DNA of 64,000 bases from Planctomycetia bacterium (GTDB taxonomy: Bacteria; Planctomycetota; UBA8108; UBA1146), in assembly GCA_012269595.1 (NCBI GenBank), contig JAAXJX010000005.1, positions 1 to 64,000 on the forward strand, given 5' to 3'. Position 1 is the first letter of the stretch; the number at the start of each line of letters is the position of its first letter. The position numbers were made by a program, and so were the translations under genes. Shown one piece after another: positions 52,254-61,440 of the stretch. The notes under the pieces were generated by a model. The model did not search any database. It saw only the letters and a list, made by a program, of their open reading frames with translations, and was not told where the DNA came from.

Positions 52254-52445
52254 AAATCCTCCCCCATTCCCTCCTCAAGAAAAGCCCGGCGCAACTTTGT
52301 TCCGAAAGGACCATGTTGGCCAACCAGCATCATCCATTCAAAAATGAGAGGAGTCAACCAACCGAATAACGCATGAAATCCACGATATCAGGGCATTTTG
52401 GATAAATGCAGGGCTATCAGTGCTGATGAAGAATTGTAGGCGATT

Positions 52446-53015
52446 TCAGGAGGTTTCCGGACTTCCGCGTTTGTGTGTAAGGATCCAGAGACTGGTCAAG
52501 TTGATGGTGAAGTGGGCAGCAACGCTGCCCGGAATCCCGAAGAGGGGGGACTCTGCAAGTGCACCGAGGAACAGTCCACCCAGAAATGCGAGGGGGACCC
52601 ATATTCTTAATTCCCTGACTCCGGTCCAGTGTGCCAGCCCGAAAATGAGACTGGTCAGCCACAAGCCGAGGTATGGCTGTATCAGCGCCCTGAAGAGCAA
52701 CTCTTCAGAGATGGAGGAGATCAATGCGACAAAAAAGATCTCCTTCACTGTCCAGCCCTCAAATTGTGTCTCCAGCAAGGCACTCATGTTGCGAATGATG
52801 GGGACTGTCTTTTGGGCCAACCATTGCAAAACCTGAAGTGCACCTCCTGCGAGTGTTCCCAGGAGCAACGCCTGAAAGAGATCGGAAAATGAATCGATCA
52901 GAAAGAATTGAGACCCATTCAGCACAAGGAGGAAAGAGACTGCCACCAGTGCAATCAGACCATGGGTGGTCATCGTGGTATTGAAGAGTTGACTGGGCGA
53001 ACTCAGGGATCTCAA
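52446..53015 (-). CDS. CPBP-family intramembrane metalloprotease
   Basis: 189 residues with five or so hydrophobic segments. The CPBP/Abi signature is SEELLFRALIQPYLG (EE-x3-R) followed by FGLAHW and a final AAHFTINLTSLWI (H-x3-N-type). Such proteins include CaaX-type proteases and self-immunity proteins. The gene overlaps queG by 4 bp, so the two are co-transcribed although no functional link is known. Confidence 0.85.
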   Translation of the reverse strand: MRSLSSPSQLFNTTMTTHGLIALVAVSFLLVLNGSQFFLIDSFSDLFQALLLGTLAGGALQVLQWLAQKTVPIIRNMSALLETQFEGWTVKEIFFVALISSISEELLFRALIQPYLGLWLTSLIFGLAHWTGVRELRIWVPLAFLGGLFLGALAESPLFGIPGSVAAHFTINLTSLWILTHKRGSPETS

Positions 53016-53980
53016 GAGGGGTCCTCTTCCCGGTTTTCCTCTTGAAGAATCTTCTGGGCGTTTCGCTTCAGGCCCTCCAGTCTTGTACGTGTGACAGGAG
53101 TTCCCGCATAGATATCCAGAAACCCCTCCCTGTTGAGGTCGAGAACTTCCTTGCAGGTGTCAGCGGATTTTCCGGGTTTCAATTCTGGGTGGATGACGGG
53201 TTTGAGACGGGCAGGCCGTTGGTTCCAGGGGCAGACTTCCTGACAGATGTCGCAACCGAAGAGCCAGCCATGCAACTTCGTATTCTCCGGAAACTCTCCG
53301 CGGTGTTCGATGGTCCAGTACGAGATACATTTTCCCGCATCGATACTGCGGGGTTCGATGATCGCAGACGTGGGGCAAGCATCGAGGCAGCGAGTACATG
53401 TTCCGCAACGATCCATCACCGCTGGAGTGGTCGGCAATGGACGGTTAGTGACAATTCCACCCAAAAAGAACCAGCTGCCGATTTCCTCATCGATGATGAG
53501 GCCATTTTTGCCGATCCAGCCCAGGCCCGACAGTTCAGCCCAATCTCGCTCCAGAATGGGGGAGGAGTCGACGCAGTACCATGTTTCCCATTTTCCATTC
53601 TGCGAAACGGATTCGCAAAGTTGTTTGAGCATCGGTTTCATCACCTTGTGATAGTCCCGGCCACGGGCATATCGGGCCACTTTGGGAGCACTCTCCGGAA
53701 GTTCCGGATCATCAGGGTAGGGCAAGGTGACCATGATCACACTCTGAGCACCGTCGACAGTGAGGGTGGGGTCGCAGCGTCTTTCCTTGTTGGATTCCAT
53801 CCATTTCATGCCTGCGTGCATGCCCTGATCAATCCACTCACGAAATCGGTGGGCATGGGGTGATTCGCCGGCTCTGGCAACTCCCAGTGAGTGAAAGCCG
53901 ATTCTGAGTGCAGCGGCTTTGAGGTCTCCGAGCTCGGAATTTTCCCCGTTATCAGTTGCGGGTATCATGGGTTCTTCCAT
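53012..53980 (-). CDS. queG: Epoxyqueuosine reductase QueG
   Basis: 322 residues. QueG completes queuosine in tRNA by reducing epoxyqueuosine with a cobalamin and two [4Fe-4S] clusters. Cluster motifs are CGTCTRCLDACP and GCDICQEVCPWN. The N-terminal cobalamin-binding part includes ARYARGRDYHKVMK and WIGKNGLIIDEEIGSWFFLG (conserved G-x3-L). It is shorter than E. coli QueG because the C-terminal HEAT-like extension is missing, as in many bacteria. It is divergent from the prenyltransferase gene with only six bases between starts. Confidence 0.95.
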   Translation of the reverse strand: MEEPMIPATDNGENSELGDLKAAALRIGFHSLGVARAGESPHAHRFREWIDQGMHAGMKWMESNKERRCDPTLTVDGAQSVIMVTLPYPDDPELPESAPKVARYARGRDYHKVMKPMLKQLCESVSQNGKWETWYCVDSSPILERDWAELSGLGWIGKNGLIIDEEIGSWFFLGGIVTNRPLPTTPAVMDRCGTCTRCLDACPTSAIIEPRSIDAGKCISYWTIEHRGEFPENTKLHGWLFGCDICQEVCPWNQRPARLKPVIHPELKPGKSADTCKEVLDLNREGFLDIYAGTPVTRTRLEGLKRNAQKILQEENREEDPS

Positions 53981-53986
53981 TCTGGA

Positions 53987-54952
53987 ATGTTAACCGAGAG
54001 AGAGCAGTTTTGGAGAAGGGAGAGCCTGATTTTGACAGGTGTTTCTGAGCCACGACCAGACTCCGACTCTCGGCCTTTCAAAGTGGGACCTTATGTCGGG
54101 TTGCTGAGAATCCCTCACTGGATCAAGAGTCTGTTTATTCTCTTGCCCTTGCCTTTTGCGGTCGCTTCCGGGGGGGACCCGGACCCGCTGAATCTGGCTC
54201 TTGGAATCCTTGGATTTTCCCTTTTGAGTTCAGGCGTGTATATCTTCAATGACATCCATGATCGCCACAGTGATCAAAAGCATCCTGTCAAGAAGCAGCG
54301 CGCCGTGGCTGCTGGAATCGTGTCACCAGTCAGTGCATGTCTTTGGGGAATTCTTGTCTCTCTGGCAGGTTTTGCACTTCTCTCATTTCCCGGACTGCTG
54401 TTGCCTTTCTCACCAGAGCCATGGTTACTGGGGGGCTGCTATCTTGCAGGAAATGTTCTTTATACTTTTTGGGCTCGTTCTCTGCCGTGGTTAGACGTCT
54501 TGTTTTTGGCAAGCTTCTTTCTGGCTCGACTCACATTGGGTTGCTCGCTGATGCTGGTCAATGCCAGTGGAATGTTAATCGTCACAGGATTTCTGCTGGC
54601 ACTGAACCTGGCTTTGGGGAAACGATATTCCGAGTTGACCAGAGGATATGGACCTGAATACCGCTCGAGCTTGTCAGGGTACAGGCTACCTGTACTTTCT
54701 CGTGCCCTTGCCCTGACGATGGTCGCCTGCGGGTTGACTTATCTGTGGTATTGCCTCAACTCAGATCTATTCAAACCCGGGAACTGGTGGTGGAGTGTTG
54801 TTGTTGTCGTATTGGGGTTGTTCCTTTATTTCAGGGAACTGGTTTTCCATGAAAAGGGGAGAGATCCTGTAGAGGTCATACTCAAATCGGTATGGCCTCG
54901 TTGGATTATCCCACTTTGGATCTTGATGGTGATTCTGGGCATCAAATGGTGA
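53987..54952 (+). CDS. UbiA-family prenyltransferase (decaprenyl-phosphate phosphoribosyltransferase-like)
   Basis: About 321 residues with eight or nine membrane helices. LLRIPHWIKSLFILLPLPF and the Mg-binding NDIHDRHSDQKHPVKK (N-D-x2-D-x3-D) closely resemble the UbiA subgroup that attaches phosphoribose to decaprenyl phosphate. The second Asp-rich site is weaker. Alternative quinone or tocopherol prenyltransferase roles cannot be excluded. The start is uncertain: ATG 53987 has a poor ribosome site, and a start further in is possible. Monocistronic. Confidence 0.78.
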   Translation: MLTEREQFWRRESLILTGVSEPRPDSDSRPFKVGPYVGLLRIPHWIKSLFILLPLPFAVASGGDPDPLNLALGILGFSLLSSGVYIFNDIHDRHSDQKHPVKKQRAVAAGIVSPVSACLWGILVSLAGFALLSFPGLLLPFSPEPWLLGGCYLAGNVLYTFWARSLPWLDVLFLASFFLARLTLGCSLMLVNASGMLIVTGFLLALNLALGKRYSELTRGYGPEYRSSLSGYRLPVLSRALALTMVACGLTYLWYCLNSDLFKPGNWWWSVVVVVLGLFLYFRELVFHEKGRDPVEVILKSVWPRWIIPLWILMVILGIKW

Positions 54953-55135
54953 GGTAGTTCAGGGCCTCCCATACCTGTCACACCTGTCAATGCTGATCTA
55001 GCCGATTTATGGATCATCGAACTGGGCGGTTGATTGATATGTGGATTCAAAGGGTTAATATCTAATTTAACGAAGGGGAAATGACCCTATTCGTCCAATA
55101 TATGTTTATAAAAAGTAACGGCCTATAGGTTACTC

Positions 55136-56101
55136 ATGAGTGATTTTTCCTTTGGAGCTCCCTCCAAATCAAAGAGCGCACCAATTCTTGTTGTGGGATG
55201 GCCTGGTCTGGGAGGAGTCGCTTCCTCCTGTGTCAGAACTCTCTCGCAAGGGTTGCAGTCCGAAAGTGTTTCCGCACTCAATCCGGATCCACACTTTGAG
55301 TTGGAAGATATCCAGATCAAAAATGGGCTTATCTTTCAGGGAAACCTCCCAAAAATGATCTTTCAGAGAGTGCGCTCTGCAGCGAATCAGGAGTTGATTC
55401 TTTTCATTCCAGATACCCAAACGATGGAAAAACCACTGGATTTGGCGAGGGCCGTCATCAGAACCGCCATGTCTACCTTTGGGATTCAATCGGTGATTAC
55501 TTTCGCAGCGATCTCGGGTGTTTTGGAACCGGAAGAAGAGCCTGTTGTTCGATTCGGAACGACCGATTTTCATAGCGGCGAAGAATTGGCAAAAGCAGGA
55601 ATTCCGCCCATCAGATCCGAACGGATTGTGGGGTTGAATGGACTCATTCTTCTGGCGGCACAGGAGCTGGGTTTGAAAGGGATTTGTCTCGTTTCGGAGA
55701 TTCCTGTTTGGGGCCTTCATTCACCCAATCCGAAAGCGACGAGATCCCTGCTGAAAACATTTTGTTCGCTGATGTCGATTCGTCTGAATTTTGATCATTT
55801 GAATGGTCAAATTCTGGCATTGGAAGAGAAGATGGCTGCTCTTAGAGATGCATTCTCAAATGAGTCAGGAGAATCCTGGGATTCTGATAATGGATTCCAT
55901 CTTGACCAAGAGGGTAAAGAGTTTGAATCAGCAACTGAACGCAATCTCAGTAAAGCGGAACTCGATGAACTAGAAAACTTCTTTTCCAGAGCCAAATTTG
56001 ATCGAAGTCAGACTCCGCTATTGAAAGCGGAATTGGATCGCCTGGGAGTCTTTAAACTCTACGAAGACCGATTTTTGGATCTTTTCAGGGATTTGAGCTG
56101 A
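55136..56101 (+). CDS. PAC2-family protein
   Basis: 321 residues. PILVVGWPGLGGVASSCVRTL (split after the GxGG-type turn), ELILFIPDTQ, VITFAAISG and GLNGLILLAAQELGLKGICLV match the PAC2 family of proteasome assembly chaperone-like proteins. A C-terminal helical tail of about 90 residues is acidic. Bacterial PAC2 proteins are common in actinobacteria and scattered elsewhere; their role is unclear. No proteasome gene is in the window. An inverted repeat GTAAC/GTTAC just before the start takes the place of a clear ribosome site. A strong terminator follows. Confidence 0.82.
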   Translation: MSDFSFGAPSKSKSAPILVVGWPGLGGVASSCVRTLSQGLQSESVSALNPDPHFELEDIQIKNGLIFQGNLPKMIFQRVRSAANQELILFIPDTQTMEKPLDLARAVIRTAMSTFGIQSVITFAAISGVLEPEEEPVVRFGTTDFHSGEELAKAGIPPIRSERIVGLNGLILLAAQELGLKGICLVSEIPVWGLHSPNPKATRSLLKTFCSLMSIRLNFDHLNGQILALEEKMAALRDAFSNESGESWDSDNGFHLDQEGKEFESATERNLSKAELDELENFFSRAKFDRSQTPLLKAELDRLGVFKLYEDRFLDLFRDLS

Positions 56102-56123
56102 CATTCCACTTCATGATTGATGA

Positions 56124-56161
56124 AAAAGCCCCGGCATGGATTCCATGCCGGGGCTTTTTTT
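56124..56161. terminator. Bidirectional rho-independent terminator
   Basis: A long stem (AAAGCCCCGGCATGGA with its complement, 56125-56140 and 56142-56158) flanked by A and T tracts lies between the PAC2 gene and the convergent dockerin-like gene. The T run to 56161 serves the plus strand; the A run at 56123-56127 gives T's on the minus strand. Confidence 0.88.
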
Positions 56162-56181
56162 ATGGCGATTAAAAAGTCGGA

Positions 56182-57051
56182 TTAGAGCCCTTGAGCGCAA
56201 TCCAGGCTGTCATTTGTGAAATCTTCACCGGGATTCGGAAAGGGAACCCAGGGGCCGGGTCCATCCAGGAAAAACCAGTAGAGCAGGAAGATGGCATCGG
56301 AAACATCCGAAACACCATCGTCATTGGCATCACCCGCGTCCATGCAGCTCGGGAGTGGTCCGGAAAGGAAAGTGTAATCAAGGTGGAATATCACGTCTGC
56401 AAGATCAACAACGGAATCCATATTGACATCACCGCGGATGAAAAGTTGAGGGACCGGAGGAAGTTCGATCAACAAAGATCCCGGATAAAGAGTGTCTACA
56501 GCTACTGAAGTTGTCCCAAAAACGAGCATATTGTTGATGGGAGGAGAGCCGAACCCGTCTTGAGGATTGAATTGCACCGTGGATTCCACAGCTGTTGGAA
56601 GAACGGTTCCGTGAATAAATGCCACTTCCTGGGGGTATCCAAGGGAAGGCAATGTCTGGCCGTTGAATGGGGGAAGGGCATCAAAAAGAACGCCACAAAT
56701 GATGGTGCTTGTAGAAAGATCAATCTGCGCCTGAACATATTCAGCCTCGATGGCGCCTGCGAGTGTGCCTTCAACGTCAATCGTCATGGCGGACAGTGGA
56801 AAGGGTGTGGGCCCTGAGAATTCGAGAGAGAAACTGAATCCTGCAATCTGGCCATTCCAGTCAGCCAGCACGGGAATCGAAACTGGGTCTCCGGGTTGTG
56901 CCGTGACATCACCGATGCCCAGAGTGGTTGATTGGCCCATTAGGGAAGAACCGCTCAGCAGGATCACTGCCAAAAGAGATATAAATCGAAAAAAGTATGG
57001 GGACTTGTCCGATTCGGTGCGGGGAGTTCCCGATCCAATTTGACTCGTCAT
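56182..57051 (-). CDS. Secreted cohesin-like protein with dockerin-like C-terminus
   Basis: About 289 residues. The signal peptide is FISLLAVILLSGSSLMG. Residues about 40-190 form a cohesin-like beta domain (IGDVTAQPGDPVSIPV start, GFSFSLEFS). From residue about 205, LFIRGDVNMDSVVDLADV and DANDDGVSDVSDAIFLL are paired Ca-binding loops with a conserved Cys between (SCMDAGDAN) and an ending PFPNPGEDFTNDSLDC. The same ending appears at 36240-36440 and 60700-60970. ATG 57051 is preferred to the TTG at 57057. It probably sits on the surface or is exported by a pathway recognising this ending. Confidence 0.8.
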   Translation of the reverse strand: MTSQIGSGTPRTESDKSPYFFRFISLLAVILLSGSSLMGQSTTLGIGDVTAQPGDPVSIPVLADWNGQIAGFSFSLEFSGPTPFPLSAMTIDVEGTLAGAIEAEYVQAQIDLSTSTIICGVLFDALPPFNGQTLPSLGYPQEVAFIHGTVLPTAVESTVQFNPQDGFGSPPINNMLVFGTTSVAVDTLYPGSLLIELPPVPQLFIRGDVNMDSVVDLADVIFHLDYTFLSGPLPSCMDAGDANDDGVSDVSDAIFLLYWFFLDGPGPWVPFPNPGEDFTNDSLDCAQGL

Positions 57052-57270
57052 GATCAAGAGTCCTCTTTCCCTGACAGCAGCACACCTGATCGCCAGGCGA
57101 CGCAGTGCATTGAGGCGGGCACTTTGTCAACAAATCGACGTTCGGAATCACTCCCTTGAAAACACATCTTGGGATACGATCACTGGCGTTTGAATAGATC
57201 AATAAACATCGACCAGAGTAGATGATACTCCCTCAGGGAGACGTCTCAAGTGGGATGCAGGAGTGCTGAA

Positions 57271-59526
57271 ATGACGGATATTCACGCAATTCGCGGGCTT
57301 TACGAAAATGCACGTCAACGCCACGATCAGGCTCGACAGGTTTTGGGCAGAGGACTGACTCTTGCCGAAAAAATCCTGTTTTCGCACCTTGAGGTCGATC
57401 AGGAGACTCTGACTTCCGTTCCGGAGCGTCGTCAAGATTACTGCGATTTGCGTCCTGACAGGGTGGCGATGCAGGATGCGACAGCGCAGATGGCGATTCT
57501 TCAGTTCATGCAGGCTGGACTTGACCAGGTCCAGGTTCCTTCTACCGTCCACTGCGATCATCTGATCCAGGCGCGTCATGAGGCGCAAACTGACCTTGCT
57601 GCAGCGGAAGAGGTCAATGCTGAAGTTTACCGATTCCTTCGCTCGTCTTCAGAGAAGTACGGTATCGGTTTCTGGAAGCCGGGTTCCGGAATTATCCATC
57701 AGGTCGTTCTTGAGAATTATGCGTTCCCCGGTGGATTGATGATTGGTACGGACAGTCATACTCCGAACGCGGGTGGACTGGGAATGCTGGCCGTCGGTGT
57801 TGGTGGAGCCGACGCCGTTGACGTGATGGCAGGATTGCCCTGGAACGTCAAGTGGCCCGGAGCCATTGCTGTGCATCTCAAGGGAAATCTGGGCGGTTGG
57901 ACTTCCGCCAAAGACGTGATCCTCAAGGTTGCAGGAGAGCTGACAGTCAAGGGGGGGACAGGCGCCATCGTTGAATACATTGGCGACGGGGCCCGTTCGA
58001 TTTCCTGTACTGGTAAAGCGACAATAACCAATATGGGTGCAGAAATCGGGGCGACGTGCTCAGTGTTCCCGTTTGACGAGGCGATGGCACTTTACCTCGA
58101 GTCGACAGGCAGGGGAGACCTTGCCGCTTTGGCAAGAGACCATGCTGATCTTCTTGCCCCCGACGCCGAAGTCGAAGAAAACCCGTCGGAATTTTATGAC
58201 CAGATTCTTGAGATTGATCTCGATTCTCTCGAGCCCCATGTTGTCGGCCCCCATTCACCTGACCGGGCAAGGCCCGTGTCTGCGTTGGGCGCAGAGGCAA
58301 AAGAAAATGGCTGGCCATTGGAAATCAGTGCAGCGCTCATCGGTTCCTGCACGAACTCCTCGTATGAAGACATGGACAGAGCATCCTCCATCGCAGATGA
58401 AGCCGTCAAGGCCGGTCTCAAGGCAAAAAGCCAGTTTCTTGTTTCTCCCGGTTCAACTCAGGTCTTCAAGACTGTCGAGCGTGATGGTCAAGCCGGAATC
58501 TTTGAGAATCTGGGGGGGACAGTGCTCGCCAACGCTTGCGGTCCGTGCATTGGTCAGTGGCAAAGGGACGATATGGAAAAGGGGACTTCCAATAGCATCG
58601 TCAGCTCTTTCAACAGGAATTTTCCAGGGCGTAATGACGGAAATGCACAAACCCTTTCCTTTATTGCCAGCCCAGATCTGGTGACAGCATTTGCGATCGC
58701 AGGCACACTCGATTTCAATCCGCTCACCGATACCGTTACGACCGAGAGTGGTGAGGAAATCAAACTTCCGGTACCGGAAGGGGACAGTCTTCCTGACCAG
58801 GGATTCGTCACGGATTCCGAGGGATTTGTCGCTCCACCAGAGTCAGGGAACTCAGTGGTGGTGGACGTTGCTGAAAACAGTGAGCGGCTTCAATTGTTGA
58901 AGCCATTCAAACCGCGTGAAGCTGAGCAGCTGGCGGGGATGCCACTTTTGTTCAAGGCAAATGGCAAATGTACCACTGACCACATCTCACCCGCTGGCCC
59001 ATGGCTGAAATTCCGGGGCCATCTGGAAAACATATCGCGCAACATGTTCCTGGGTGCGGTCAATGCATTCCACGACAGTCCGGGGCTCGGGAACGATCCT
59101 GAAACAGGCAGCAGCAAGCCTCTGCATGAGATTGCAGCCTCCCTCAGGGATTCCGGTCATTTTTGGGCGGTTGTCGGCGACGAAAATTATGGTGAGGGGT
59201 CGAGCCGTGAGCATGCGGCCATGTGTCCCCGATTCATGGGTTGTGGAGCTGTCATCGTTCGTTCCTTTGCCCGGATTCATGAAACGAATCTGAAAAAGCA
59301 GGGAATTTTGCCGCTTAAATTCCAGGATCCTGACGATTATGACAAGGTTCTCCAAGGTGACGTGGTCACCATTGAGGGACTGGAAGAGTTGGCTCCTGGC
59401 AGCACTTTGACCGCTGTTTTCCGTCATCAGGATGGTTCAGAGGATCGTGCTGTTTGCAGTCACACTTGTAGCGAAAGTCAGGTGAAGTGGTTTTGGGCGG
59501 GTGCAGCACTCAATACTCTTACCTGA
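57271..59526 (+). CDS. acn: Aconitate hydratase
   Basis: 751 residues of the mitochondrial-type aconitase. It isomerises citrate and isocitrate in the TCA cycle. STVHCDHLIQA, IGTDSHTPNAGGLGMLAVGVGGADAVD (shown in part as DSHTPNAGGLG) and GSCTNSSYEDM, NACGPCIGQW provide the three Fe-S cysteines. The swivel domain contains YGEGSSREHAAM. ATG 57271 follows CAGGAGTGCTGAA; upstream in-frame codons lack a ribosome site. It stands alone between two dockerin-like genes. Confidence 0.96.
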   Translation: MTDIHAIRGLYENARQRHDQARQVLGRGLTLAEKILFSHLEVDQETLTSVPERRQDYCDLRPDRVAMQDATAQMAILQFMQAGLDQVQVPSTVHCDHLIQARHEAQTDLAAAEEVNAEVYRFLRSSSEKYGIGFWKPGSGIIHQVVLENYAFPGGLMIGTDSHTPNAGGLGMLAVGVGGADAVDVMAGLPWNVKWPGAIAVHLKGNLGGWTSAKDVILKVAGELTVKGGTGAIVEYIGDGARSISCTGKATITNMGAEIGATCSVFPFDEAMALYLESTGRGDLAALARDHADLLAPDAEVEENPSEFYDQILEIDLDSLEPHVVGPHSPDRARPVSALGAEAKENGWPLEISAALIGSCTNSSYEDMDRASSIADEAVKAGLKAKSQFLVSPGSTQVFKTVERDGQAGIFENLGGTVLANACGPCIGQWQRDDMEKGTSNSIVSSFNRNFPGRNDGNAQTLSFIASPDLVTAFAIAGTLDFNPLTDTVTTESGEEIKLPVPEGDSLPDQGFVTDSEGFVAPPESGNSVVVDVAENSERLQLLKPFKPREAEQLAGMPLLFKANGKCTTDHISPAGPWLKFRGHLENISRNMFLGAVNAFHDSPGLGNDPETGSSKPLHEIAASLRDSGHFWAVVGDENYGEGSSREHAAMCPRFMGCGAVIVRSFARIHETNLKKQGILPLKFQDPDDYDKVLQGDVVTIEGLEELAPGSTLTAVFRHQDGSEDRAVCSHTCSESQVKWFWAGAALNTLT

Positions 59527-59616
59527 ATTTGAGAATCGCGATTTCCTGAAGCGGAAATTTTAGCCCCGGTGATATCCTTGAACCTGACGGTTATTGGGAT
59601 CTCGGAGGGGTTCAGC

Positions 59617-61440
59617 ATGTCATTTCAGAAATGTTTCGCAGGGGTTAGCCAAAGCTCTGTTTTCGTTATGCTCTGCATTTGCCTATTGTCTTCTTCAGCA
59701 CTGGGTCAGCAAATCGAGTTGAATCTGAGCAGTCAGGCAAGTGTATATGCTCCGGGTGAGTCCTTCCTCGTAGATCTTTCACTGGAGAATCCAGCTGGAG
59801 AGACCGTTCGTGGTTTACAGCATGCGGTTGCATGGGACTCAGGCTCTCTCCAACTGTTATCCGTCGATTTACCGGGGTCGCTGAACGGATCACCTGATCC
59901 AGAAATTCTTGTTTGGAATGCACCTGAGCCTGCTGGAAGTGGTGGAGATCAGGGTTGTGCAAGTTGGTGGGATGGTTCCGGTCAGGAAGCATTCAGTCTG
60001 GGTTTGATTCTCAGTGAGAGTTTGTCGGCGACATCGACTCCCATCGCCCAACTGGAGTTCAGGGTCGTCGGGAATGCACCGAACGGTCTGATTCAACTTT
60101 CCACACCGGATCCAGATCTGACATGTGGTTGGATCGGCTCCATCGTCACAGATCAGAATGGGGTCATTCTGCCGACACTTCCGGGAACTCTTGATTTGGA
60201 AATCAGTGATGTTTTACGTCCCACAGAATTGGTTTGTGGGGAAGTTGCTGAAACTGTATTCCTGACCTGGCAGGAACCGGTGGATTATTCACAGGTTCAA
60301 ATCCGCAGAGACGGATTGCTCATTGCTGAAATTTCCGGTGGTCTTGGTTTCTTTGAAGATTCTGACGCATTGATTGGAACCGAGAGATCCTACTCTTTGA
60401 GAGGAATTCTGGCGGGTGTCACTTCGCCTGATGTTTCTTGTGAAGTTTCGATAGATGGAGATCTTGAGACTCCCACAGGTTTGAGTTGTACACAAAATGC
60501 AAACACCGTTCTTTTGACATGGGAAAACCCACTGCCTTATGAACAGGTGGATGTGTTGAGGCAGGGAAATCTGATTGCGACTCTGAGTTCACTCGAGAAC
60601 AGCTTTGTCGATTCCGGACCCATTCCCGGGATCACTCTGGATTATGTTCTTCGCTGTTCTTTGGCGGGTACCACTGCCGATTCCGAGCCCTGCGAGATCT
60701 TTCTGCCGATTCCTGATGTTCTTTTCATACGAGGTGACATCGATAGTGATGGAGAGCTCAACCTCGTCGATCCAGTGACGCTTCTACAATACTTGTTTGT
60801 TTTTGGTGATATGCCCTGCGCTTCTGCTGCTGACTTCAATGACGACGCTTCACTCGACCTTTCTGACGCAGTCAACCTTCTGGCATTCCTCTTTACGGGG
60901 GGAGCAGAACCCGCTGCACCATTCCCATTGGCGGGGCTGGACCCCACACCCGACTCATTGGGTTGTGACACAGGCTGTCCTGACGTCACCTGTGGTGCAG
61001 GATTCCCCGGGGATGAATGCGCCAGTGCTGTCACAGTGACACTCGGAGATAACAACTTTGACACCTCGTTGATGACAGATTCGGCGGATCCTTATGATGA
61101 TTCCGGTTGCGAGTCCACCTTCCTGGGCCAGATGTACGCTGATATCTGGTTCGACTTTACGGTACCGGAAACAGGAAACGCGACCTTCTCGCTCTGCTCT
61201 GATGAAGTGGTCTTTGACTCAGATATGGTGATCTATAGCGGGTCATGTGGACAGTTGGTCCAGCAGGCCTGCAATGGAGACGGCGTGGATGCACAAGGCG
61301 ATCCGTGCCCGCTTTTGACCTCCAGGATCAACGATTTTGCTGTCTCAGAAGGTGATCACTTTTTCATTCGGGTGGGGGGATTTGATTCGCTCAGTCAATC
61401 GGAGTTGGGGCCGGGTGTCCTGACGATCACCATCGACTGA
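59617..61440 (+). CDS. Large secreted multidomain protein: cohesin-like, two Ig-like, dockerin-like and Cys-rich module
   Basis: 607 residues. The signal peptide ends SSSALGQ. Residues about 25-200 resemble a cohesin-like beta domain. Two 90-residue repeats follow, each with a conserved Cys start (LVCGEVAETVFLTWQEP and LSCTQNANTVLLTWENP), like fibronectin/Ig-type modules. FIRGDIDSDGELNLVDPV and FNDDASLDLSDAVNLL form the dockerin-like pair. The last 150 residues repeat the module found twice in the protein at 1-1281 (GDECASAV, ADIWFDF, IYSGSCG, RVGGFDS). ATG 59617 follows GGAGGGG. A surface adhesin or polymer-binding function is inferred. It overlaps the next gene by 14 bp. Confidence 0.8.
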   Translation: MSFQKCFAGVSQSSVFVMLCICLLSSSALGQQIELNLSSQASVYAPGESFLVDLSLENPAGETVRGLQHAVAWDSGSLQLLSVDLPGSLNGSPDPEILVWNAPEPAGSGGDQGCASWWDGSGQEAFSLGLILSESLSATSTPIAQLEFRVVGNAPNGLIQLSTPDPDLTCGWIGSIVTDQNGVILPTLPGTLDLEISDVLRPTELVCGEVAETVFLTWQEPVDYSQVQIRRDGLLIAEISGGLGFFEDSDALIGTERSYSLRGILAGVTSPDVSCEVSIDGDLETPTGLSCTQNANTVLLTWENPLPYEQVDVLRQGNLIATLSSLENSFVDSGPIPGITLDYVLRCSLAGTTADSEPCEIFLPIPDVLFIRGDIDSDGELNLVDPVTLLQYLFVFGDMPCASAADFNDDASLDLSDAVNLLAFLFTGGAEPAAPFPLAGLDPTPDSLGCDTGCPDVTCGAGFPGDECASAVTVTLGDNNFDTSLMTDSADPYDDSGCESTFLGQMYADIWFDFTVPETGNATFSLCSDEVVFDSDMVIYSGSCGQLVQQACNGDGVDAQGDPCPLLTSRINDFAVSEGDHFFIRVGGFDSLSQSELGPGVLTITID

